Below the pieces are notes generated by a model. That model saw only the letters and a program-made list of their open reading frames with translations, did not search any database and was not told the origin of the DNA. Source: Candidatus Omnitrophota bacterium (GTDB taxonomy: Bacteria > Omnitrophota > Gorgyraeia > Kaelpiales > Kaelpiaceae). Taken from it: 5,154 nucleotides of DNA. Position numbers and translations under genes: made by a program. The DNA is taken from contig JAQUNS010000069.1 of assembly GCA_028717465.1 (NCBI GenBank), forward strand, positions 1-5,154, written 5' to 3'. This document shows, piece by piece, positions 1 to 5,154 of the stretch; within the stretch, counting starts at the first letter, position 1; every line of letters starts with the position of its first letter.

Positions 1-3000
1 TCCTGCAACCATTATGACCGATCCGGGTATGGCCGATAAAACATATATTGAACCTCTTACAGTTAACAGTCTGGAGAGAATAATAGAAAAGGAAAGGCCA
101 GATGCCCTGCTGCCTAATTTAGGAGGCCAGACAGGTTTGAATCTGGCGTCCTCTCTTTGTAAGGCAGGTGTTTTAGACAGGTACGGAGTTGAGATTATAG
201 GCGTTAAAATCGATGCCATTGAAAGAGGCGAAGACCGCCTGGCCTTTAAAGATACCATGAAACGCCTGGGCGTTCCGATAGCAAAATCCGAGATATCTCA
301 TTCTGTAGAAGAGGCCGAGAAAATTGCCGAAAATTTAGGCTATCCTGTTGTATTACGCCCGGCCTATACTCTGGGCGGAACAGGCGGAGGCATAGCTTAT
401 AACATAGAAGAGTTGAGAATAATTACAGCAAGGGGATTGTCTGCCAGTATAGTGAATCAGGTCCTGGTTGAGGAGGCTGTTATTGGCTGGGAGGAACTCG
501 AGCTTGAAGTTGTCCGTGACGCAAAAAACAACAAGATAACAGTATGTTTTATTGAAAATGTGGATGCTATGGGTGTTCATACAGGAGATAGCTTCTGCGT
601 TGCTCCGATGCTGACAGTACCTCCTAAATTACAAAAAAAATTAGAAGATATATCATATAAAATAGTCGATGCTATAGGCGTTATAGGCGGCACAAATATC
701 CAGTTTGCCCACAACAAGCAAGACGACAGGGTTATCGTTATAGAGATAAATCCCAGGACTTCCAGGTCATCTGCTTTGGCATCAAAGGCAACCGGTTTCC
801 CGATAGCCAGAATCTCTACAAAACTTGCCGCCGGCCTTACTATGGATGAGATGCCTTATTGGAAGGCAGGTACTCTGGATAAGTACGTTCCTTCCGGAGA
901 CTATGTTGTTGTAAAATTTGCTCGCTGGGCATTTGAAAAATTTCCGCAGGCAAAAGATATTTTAGGAACTCAGATGAAAGCCGTTGGCGAGGTTATGAGT
1001 ATTGCAAAAACATTTAAAGAATCTTTCCAGAAATCGATAAGGTCGCTTGAGATAAACAGATACGGTTTGGGCGGAGCTAAGAATTTCAAAAAACTTTCTC
1101 TGGAGGAATTAAAGAAAAGGCTGGTGAGCCCTTCCAGCGAAAGAGTGTTTTTGATTTACGAAGCTCTGCGCAAAGGTATCAGTGTAAAAGAACTTTACGA
1201 GCTTACCCATATAGGGGAGTGGTTTTTGGGCGAGATGAAGGAGCTGGCCGATTTTGAAGACAGTCTGTTGTCTTATAGCTGGGTTAAGCTGCCCGATAAA
1301 ATTTTAATAAGGGCGAAAGAACTTGGATTTTCAGACAGATACCTGGCAAATATCTTTAATATAAAGGAAAAAGAGGCAAGAGAGAAGCGCTTATCTCTGG
1401 GCTTGAAAGTGCGCTATGAATCTGTGCCTGTGAGCGGCGTTAAAAATGCAGCCTACTACTATTCAACTTATTCGAAAGGTAAAGATGAAGTGCCTGTTTC
1501 AAAAAGTAAAAAGATTATGATTTTAGGCGGAGGCCCCAACAGAATAGGCCAGGGCATAGAGTTTGATTATACCTGCGTGCATGCTGCTTTTGCTTTGCGC
1601 GATGAAGGTTATGAATCTATTATGGTTAATTGCAATCCTGAAACAGTCTCTACAGATTACGATACATCCGATAAATTATATTTTGAGCCTTTGACCATTG
1701 AAGATGTTTTAGCGGTATACGAAAAAGAAAAACCCCAAGGTGTAATAGTCCAGTTCGGAGGCCAGACTCCATTAAATATCGCCCAGGAGCTGAAAGACTG
1801 CGGTGTAAATATTCTGGGCACATCTCCTGAAAGCATACGTTTTGCGGAAGACAGAGAGCGGTTCAGGGAGAAGATGTTTGAACTTAATATCCCGCAACCT
1901 GAAAGCGGTACAGCCCGTTCGCTGGATGAGGCAGTAAAAATTGCAGAGAAAATAGGATATCCTTTAATGGTGCGGCCTTCGTTTGTTTTGGGCGGCCGGG
2001 GGATGGAGGTTATTTACGATAAACAGATGCTGGTTAAATATGCAGAAGAAGCAATAGGTGTTTCACCGGAATACCCTATGTTGATAGACAGGTTTCTTGA
2101 AAATGCTATAGAGCTGGAGGTTGATGCTCTCTCTGACGGAGAAGAGACTTTTGTTGCCTCTGTTATGGAGCATATTGAATGTGCCGGCATTCATTCCGGA
2201 GACTCTGCCTGTGTTATACCGACTCGGACAATAGCTCAGAAACATCTTGATACCATAGAAAGATATACTTCAGATATTGCAAGAGCGTTAAATGTTATCG
2301 GATTGATTAACGTCCAATTTGCTATTTGCGACGATGAGGTCTATATATTAGAAGCCAATCCCAGGGCTTCCAGAACAGTGCCTTTGGTTTCCAAAGTAAC
2401 AAGTATTCCAATAGCGCATATTGCTACTTTGCTGATGCTGAGTAAAAAAATTAAAGATTTTCCGGAGCTAAAAAAATACAAGCTCCCTTATTTTGGAGTT
2501 AAAGAAGCTGTTTTTCCGTTCAATATGTTTCCCGAGGTTGACCCTGTGCTGGGTCCGGAGATGAGAGCTACAGGAGAAGTCATGGGCATCTCTAATAATT
2601 TCGGGCTGGCTTATTATAAGTCCCAGGAGGCGGCCGGATGCAAACTTCCTACAGAGGGAAAAGTTTTACTTACAGTAAAGGACAAAGATAAAAAACAGCT
2701 TTTGCCTATAGCTAAAAGGCTGGCTAAACTGGGCTTTATTATTTATGCAACCGAGGGAACGGCCGGTTTTTTACAGAAAAACGGCATTGAAACAACCGTT
2801 GTTAAAAAGCTGCATGAGGGAAGGCCAAACGTAGTTGATTTTATAAAGAATAAAGAGATTAATCTTGTGATAAATACTCCTGCCGGCAGAGACAGCAAGT
2901 ATGATGACAGCTGCATAAGAATTATGGTCATACAGAATAAAATTCCTTACGTTACGACAATTGCCGCGGCTTTAGCCAGCGTGGAAGGTATTGAGGCTGC

Positions 3001-3055
3001 CAGAGGCAAGGATATAGAAGTCAAGGCCCTGCAGGATTATTACAAAGACAGGTAA
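1..3055 (+). CDS. carB: Carbamoyl-phosphate synthetase large subunit CarB (5' end outside window)
   Basis: CarB makes carbamoyl phosphate from bicarbonate, ammonia (delivered by the CarA glutaminase) and two ATP, in the cytoplasm, for pyrimidine and arginine synthesis. The first full codon is at position 2 (Pro-Ala-Thr-Ile-Met-Thr-Asp-Pro), a conserved internal CarB stretch lying about 50 residues into the E. coli protein, so the ATG at 14 is internal and the true start is upstream. 1017 residues are visible; with about 50 missing, this fits the usual length near 1070. The duplicated architecture is complete. The first ATP-grasp half has its glycine loop near 374-391, with metal-ligand candidates Gln 701-703, Glu 743-745 and Asn 749-751. 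An oligomerisation segment spans about 1060-1500. The second half opens with GGGPNRIGQG near 1526, has a glycine loop near 1991, and Gln 2315, Glu 2351 and Asn 2357 as ligands. The C-terminal MGS-like allosteric domain (2657 onward) keeps ATEGTAG, the KLHEGRP region and INTPAG, where UMP and related effectors bind in homologues. There is no frameshift. carA is not visible. Confidence 0.98.
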   Translation, partial: PATIMTDPGMADKTYIEPLTVNSLERIIEKERPDALLPNLGGQTGLNLASSLCKAGVLDRYGVEIIGVKIDAIERGEDRLAFKDTMKRLGVPIAKSEISHSVEEAEKIAENLGYPVVLRPAYTLGGTGGGIAYNIEELRIITARGLSASIVNQVLVEEAVIGWEELELEVVRDAKNNKITVCFIENVDAMGVHTGDSFCVAPMLTVPPKLQKKLEDISYKIVDAIGVIGGTNIQFAHNKQDDRVIVIEINPRTSRSSALASKATGFPIARISTKLAAGLTMDEMPYWKAGTLDKYVPSGDYVVVKFARWAFEKFPQAKDILGTQMKAVGEVMSIAKTFKESFQKSIRSLEINRYGLGGAKNFKKLSLEELKKRLVSPSSERVFLIYEALRKGISVKELYELTHIGEWFLGEMKELADFEDSLLSYSWVKLPDKILIRAKELGFSDRYLANIFNIKEKEAREKRLSLGLKVRYESVPVSGVKNAAYYYSTYSKGKDEVPVSKSKKIMILGGGPNRIGQGIEFDYTCVHAAFALRDEGYESIMVNCNPETVSTDYDTSDKLYFEPLTIEDVLAVYEKEKPQGVIVQFGGQTPLNIAQELKDCGVNILGTSPESIRFAEDRERFREKMFELNIPQPESGTARSLDEAVKIAEKIGYPLMVRPSFVLGGRGMEVIYDKQMLVKYAEEAIGVSPEYPMLIDRFLENAIELEVDALSDGEETFVASVMEHIECAGIHSGDSACVIPTRTIAQKHLDTIERYTSDIARALNVIGLINVQFAICDDEVYILEANPRASRTVPLVSKVTSIPIAHIATLLMLSKKIKDFPELKKYKLPYFGVKEAVFPFNMFPEVDPVLGPEMRATGEVMGISNNFGLAYYKSQEAAGCKLPTEGKVLLTVKDKDKKQLLPIAKRLAKLGFIIYATEGTAGFLQKNGIETTVVKKLHEGRPNVVDFIKNKEINLVINTPAGRDSKYDDSCIRIMVIQNKIPYVTTIAAALASVEGIEAARGKDIEVKALQDYYKDR

Positions 3056-3071
3056 CCCGCCCCTAGTTGTT

Positions 3072-4295
3072 ATGAGACAAAAGCATATCAAAAGACCGGA
3101 GTTAGTCTCACCTGCCGGAGATTGGCCGTCGTTAGTTACAGCTGTTGATAGCGGAGCTGATGGCGTATATTTTGGTGTCAGAGGTTTTAATATGCGTGAG
3201 AGAGCGTCTAATTTTCAGGCAAAAGAGTTAAAGCAGGTCATGGATTTTTTGCATAACAAAGGCAAAAAGGGCTATCTTGCTTTGAATATTACAGTGATGA
3301 ATGATGAGTTAAAATGCGTAGAGAGCATACTGCATAAGGCAAAAAATAGCTCTGTTGACGGAGTTATTCTCTGGGATACGGCTGTTTTGGCTTTGGCCAA
3401 AAAATTAGGTTTAAAAATTCATCTTTCAACCCAGGCCAGTGTATCAAATATCGAGGCAGTCAAATTTTATAACAGATTGGGGGTAAAGAGAGTTATCCTG
3501 GCCAGAGAGTGCAGTATCTCTGAGATAAAAAAAATAAAGAGCTGTATAAAAAAAGAAAAGATTGATTGCCAGATAGAGGTCTTTATCCATGGCGCTATGT
3601 GCTTGAGCATATCAGGCCGGTGTTTTTTGTCTGAATATTCCCATGCTGAATCCGCAAACAGGGGCAGGTGCCTGCAGCCTTGCAGAAGAGAGTATCTCAT
3701 AAAAGAGAGACAGGGTGATTTAGAATATGTTTTAGGCGAAGATTATATATTAAGCCCAAAGGATCTTTGCACAATAGATTTTCTGGATTTTTTGATAACA
3801 GCCGGAATAGATGCTTTTAAAATTGAAGGCAGAATGCGTTCTCCGGAGTATATTAAAACAGTGACAGCAGTTTACAGAGAGGCGATAGATGCTTTTTATG
3901 AAAACAGGCTGGATGGTCCCTTGAAAAACAGTTTAAAAAAGCGGTTGAAGTGCGTGTATAACCGCGGGTTTTCAGACGGATTCTATTTTAAAAGTCCGGA
4001 TCAGGACAAGAGCAGGCGCCTTGAGCATCTCTATGAAAAAATTTATCTGGGAAAGGTAAGCAAGTTTTATGCTAAAATAGAAGTGGCTGAAGTTTTGGTC
4101 CAGGCTGCTCTGCTGCATAAAGGAGACAGATTGCTGTTTATAGGCAACAAGACTCCTGCGCAGTTTGCTGTTGCCTCTGAAATTCAAAAGAACCATGAGT
4201 TTGTGCAAAAAGCCCGGCAGGGCGAGGTTGCAGGCATAAAGATACCGTTTAAAGTAAGAGTAAATGATAAAGTATATATTTGGAGAAAAAGATAG
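3072..4295 (+). CDS. U32 family (peptidase U32-like) protein, TrhP/YegQ-type, probable tRNA-hydroxylation Fe-S protein
   Basis: This 407-residue cytoplasmic protein begins with the U32 N-terminal pattern RPELVSPAGDWPSL followed by SGADGVYFG (residues 8-35). Residues 169-187 match the U32 signature (E-x-F-x2-G-A-M-C-x4-G-x-C-x-L-S), with Cys177 and Cys184. ANRGRCLQPCR adds Cys200 and Cys204, and LSPKDLC adds Cys233. Characterised U32 members (UbiU, TrhP, RlhA) act in ubiquinone or RNA hydroxylation; UbiU uses four cysteines of similar spacing to hold a 4Fe-4S cluster. Residues about 327-407 (GKVSKFYAKIEVAEV to the end) form the small barrel-like C-terminal domain seen in YegQ/TrhP and absent from the shorter UbiU, so TrhP-like 5-hydroxyuridine formation at tRNA position 34 is the best inference. 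The older label 'collagenase-like protease' cannot be excluded by sequence alone. The ATG at 3072 is the only start close to the conserved N-terminus. It has no clear Shine-Dalgarno and lies 16 nt after carB, suggesting translational coupling. Confidence 0.93.
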   Translation: MRQKHIKRPELVSPAGDWPSLVTAVDSGADGVYFGVRGFNMRERASNFQAKELKQVMDFLHNKGKKGYLALNITVMNDELKCVESILHKAKNSSVDGVILWDTAVLALAKKLGLKIHLSTQASVSNIEAVKFYNRLGVKRVILARECSISEIKKIKSCIKKEKIDCQIEVFIHGAMCLSISGRCFLSEYSHAESANRGRCLQPCRREYLIKERQGDLEYVLGEDYILSPKDLCTIDFLDFLITAGIDAFKIEGRMRSPEYIKTVTAVYREAIDAFYENRLDGPLKNSLKKRLKCVYNRGFSDGFYFKSPDQDKSRRLEHLYEKIYLGKVSKFYAKIEVAEVLVQAALLHKGDRLLFIGNKTPAQFAVASEIQKNHEFVQKARQGEVAGIKIPFKVRVNDKVYIWRKR

Positions 4296-4319
4296 GACAT
4301 ATTTAAACCGGAGGGTGTT

Positions 4320-4925
4320 ATGGAAATTTTAAACAGTCTTGGTATTGTGCTCGGGAGCTCCTGGTCTTCAGGCGTCAATCTTTATATGACTGTAGCCGGC
4401 CTTGGTATTTTAGGCCGTACCGGGGCTATCAGCCTGCCGGGCAATATGGACGTTATTTCCCATCCTTTAATAATAGGCGTGGCTGTATTAATGTATGTAG
4501 TAGAATTTTTTGCAGACAAAATCCCTTATGTCGATTCAGCCTGGGACTCTGTGCACACCGCGATAAGGCCTTTAGGCGGAGCAGTCCTGGCTTATATGGC
4601 AGCTTCCGATATCGGTCCTGTTTTGCAGATTCCTGCCGCTCTTTTAAGCGGAGGCGTGGCGCTGGAGTCGCACCTTACTAAAGCTACTGCCAGGGCCGCA
4701 ATAAATACTTCTCCGGAGCCGGTAACTAATTCGGTGGCTTCGGTGACAGAAGATGGGCTTGTGGCAGGAGTGCTCTGGCTGATAGTCAAGCACCCTATTA
4801 TTGCTGTTTTAGTCGTTGTTTTATTTATAATTTTCTCGGTATGGTTTCTCAAAAAAATGTACAGGTTTATAAAAAGGATATTTTCAAGGCGCAAAGAGCC
4901 GTCAAAAGATACTGTTAAATCTTAG
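4320..4925 (+). CDS. DUF4126 family integral membrane protein, function unknown
   Basis: This 201-residue protein resembles the uncharacterised DUF4126 family. Recognisable family-like motifs are SGVNLY (residues 17-22), VEFFADKIPYVDSAWDSVHT followed by IRPLGG (61-87), and a segment with LTKATARAAINTSPEP, then SVTEDG (119-146). Hydrophobic stretches at about 5-32, 48-64, 84-117 and 148-177 suggest four or five inner-membrane passes. The last is followed by a strongly basic tail (KKMYRFIKRIFSRRK, 178-192) that should stay in the cytoplasm. No signal peptide cleavage site or catalytic motif is evident. The start is well supported: GGAGG at 4310-4314 lies 5 nt before the ATG. The gene follows the U32 gene by 24 nt with no terminator between, so it is probably the last gene of the carB transcript. 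No biochemical role is known for the family as far as I am aware, and the neighbours do not suggest one. Confidence 0.87.
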   Translation: MEILNSLGIVLGSSWSSGVNLYMTVAGLGILGRTGAISLPGNMDVISHPLIIGVAVLMYVVEFFADKIPYVDSAWDSVHTAIRPLGGAVLAYMAASDIGPVLQIPAALLSGGVALESHLTKATARAAINTSPEPVTNSVASVTEDGLVAGVLWLIVKHPIIAVLVVVLFIIFSVWFLKKMYRFIKRIFSRRKEPSKDTVKS

Positions 4926-4965
4926 CCGACAATATTTCGACTTATTATTTTAACTCATTTAGTTT

Positions 4966-5006
4966 CCAATGCAACAAAACAGGTTCAACCTGTTTTGTTG
5001 CATTGG
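4966..5006 (+). terminator. Perfect inverted repeat, probable transcription terminator of the carB cluster
   Basis: Two 20-nt arms (4966-4985 and 4987-5006) are exact reverse complements around a single C. As RNA this would fold as an 18-bp stem with a 5-nt UUCAA loop (4984-4988). It starts 40 nt after the DUF4126 stop and lies before the promoter of the next gene, which is where a terminator is expected. It is not textbook: the stem is only moderately GC-rich and no T tract follows directly. The nearest T run (5020-5024) begins about 13 nt past the stem. It could instead be a dispersed palindromic repeat or a protein-binding site. Confidence 0.55.
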
Positions 5007-5014
5007 CGGCTTCG

Positions 5015-5035
5015 ATGTATTTTTAATGTATTTTA
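5015..5035 (+). repeat. Short T-rich tandem direct repeat
   Basis: ATGTATTTTTA (5015-5025) is followed at once by ATGTATTTTA (5026-5035), two near-identical units differing by one T. The stretch lies between the inverted repeat and the -35 box. It may supply a displaced U-rich segment for termination or an AT-rich element upstream of the promoter; it may also be chance in AT-rich spacer. Confidence 0.4.
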
Positions 5036-5051
5036 GATTGACATTCAATCT
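5035..5051. promoter_or_regulatory. Dyad overlapping the -35 box, possible operator
   Basis: AGATTGA (5035-5041) and TCAATCT (5045-5051) are perfect 7-bp inverted arms around a 3-nt centre (CAT). The element covers the whole -35 hexamer of the predicted promoter, so a dimeric regulator bound here would compete with RNA polymerase. No known regulator motif is recognised and a chance dyad of this size is possible. Confidence 0.35.
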
Positions 5052-5066
5052 TCGCAGTAATTAAAT
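5038..5066 (+). promoter_or_regulatory. Sigma70-like promoter for the pilin-like gene
   Basis: A consensus -35 hexamer TTGACA (5038-5043) is separated by 17 nt from TTAAAT (5061-5066), which matches 4 of 6 bases of TATAAT. Transcription would start near 5073, giving a leader of about 30 nt that includes the Shine-Dalgarno. Position, spacing and the AT-rich surroundings all fit. The exact -10 is uncertain because neighbouring AT-rich hexamers such as TAATAT (5066-5071) are also possible. Confidence 0.6.
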
Positions 5067-5090
5067 AATATCATGATCAACCCTTTCTTT

Positions 5091-5097
5091 AAGGAGG
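5091..5097 (+). promoter_or_regulatory. Strong Shine-Dalgarno fixing the pilin-like start
   Basis: AAGGAGG sits 6 nt before the ATG at 5104, a near-perfect anti-Shine-Dalgarno match at ideal spacing. It makes the start of this edge-truncated gene credible although only 17 codons are visible. Confidence 0.85.
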
Positions 5098-5103
5098 TTC
5101 TCT

Positions 5104-5154
5104 ATGAACATATCCAATAAAAGCTTTACTCTCCTAGAGGTAGTCATAACCACA
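5104..5154 (+). CDS. Type IV pilin/type II secretion pseudopilin-like protein (N-terminus only)
   Basis: Only 17 residues are visible (MNISNKSFTLLEVVITT) before the window ends. They show the class III prepilin signal: a short polar leader with Lys6, then Phe-Thr-Leu-Leu-Glu-Val-Val-Ile starting the hydrophobic helix. Prepilin peptidase would be expected to cut between Ser7 and Phe8 and N-methylate Phe8; Glu12 is then the conserved +5 glutamate used in pilus or pseudopilus assembly. The residue before the cut is Ser rather than the usual Gly. Such proteins insert in the inner membrane and assemble into type IV pili or type II secretion pseudopili; which kind cannot be told from the fragment. 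It appears to have its own promoter (5038-5066), separate from the carB cluster. Confidence 0.8.
   Translation, partial: MNISNKSFTLLEVVITT

Noticed and set aside
14..16. ATG at 14 as the start of carB
   Set aside because: The frame is open to the left edge and the codons before it (Pro-Ala-Thr-Ile) belong to a conserved internal CarB motif. Starting here would delete the N-terminal nucleotide-fold region.
353..580. Reverse-strand open frame of 75 codons inside carB
   Set aside because: It lies wholly within a strongly conserved ATP-grasp coding region, has no ribosome binding site that I can see, and its translation looks like no known protein. The same reasoning rejects the reverse frames at 2063-2245 and 2743-2931.
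3056..3071. Terminator between carB and the U32 gene
   Set aside because: The 16-nt gap has no inverted repeat and no T tract.
3467..3700. Reverse-strand open frame antisense to the U32 cysteine region
   Set aside because: The sense strand carries a full family signature there, so the antisense frame is a by-product. The frames at 3972-4208 and 4184-4378 are rejected likewise.
4592..4894. Reverse-strand 100-codon open frame antisense to the DUF4126 gene
   Set aside because: The sense frame has a good Shine-Dalgarno, conserved motifs and membrane segments. The antisense product has no recognisable features.
5070..5079. Small palindromes ATCATGAT and TGATCA near the expected transcription start
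   Set aside because: They are only 6-8 bp in AT-rich sequence and overlap each other, so they are easily explained by chance.
4926..5103. Integron attC site, CRISPR or small RNA gene in the intergenic region
   Set aside because: The palindrome is a single perfect hairpin without the mismatched arms and paired core sites of attC. There is only one copy, with no spacer array, and no promoter clearly dedicated to a short RNA was found.

Overview
The window holds three complete or nearly complete genes and the start of a fourth, all on the + strand. They are ordinary chromosomal housekeeping and conserved genes. I see no mobile element, CRISPR array, RNA gene or defence-like system, and nothing that amounts to an undescribed system.

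Layout. (1) Positions 1-3055 carry the large subunit of carbamoyl-phosphate synthetase (carB). It is cut by the left window edge, which removes roughly the first 50 residues, and is intact to its natural stop. (2) After a 16-nt gap, 3072-4295 encodes a 407-residue U32-family protein. It has the family's cysteine signature and a C-terminal beta-barrel-like domain, as in the TrhP/YegQ tRNA-hydroxylation branch. (3) After a further 24 nt, 4320-4925 encodes a 201-residue DUF4126-type membrane protein of unknown function. (4) The 178-nt intergenic stretch 4926-5103 contains a perfect 20-bp inverted repeat (probable transcription end of the cluster), a short T-rich tandem repeat, a sigma70-like promoter with a dyad over its -35 box, and a strong Shine-Dalgarno. 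(5) At 5104 a type IV pilin/pseudopilin-like gene starts, and only its first 17 codons are visible.

Function and transcription. The short gaps and common orientation suggest that carB, the U32 gene and the DUF4126 gene are read as one transcript, ending near the inverted repeat. The pilin-like gene then looks like a separately promoted unit. CarB makes carbamoyl phosphate for pyrimidine and arginine synthesis. The U32 protein is probably an iron-sulfur protein of RNA modification. No direct biochemical link between the three is evident, so the grouping may be only shared expression.

Organism. This is a bacterium of moderate, slightly AT-rich composition with conventional GGAGG ribosome binding sites. 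A DUF4126 membrane protein and a pseudopilin starting KSFTLLE would fit an uncultured lineage such as Omnitrophota or a relative. That is a low-confidence guess from gene style, not from any marker gene.
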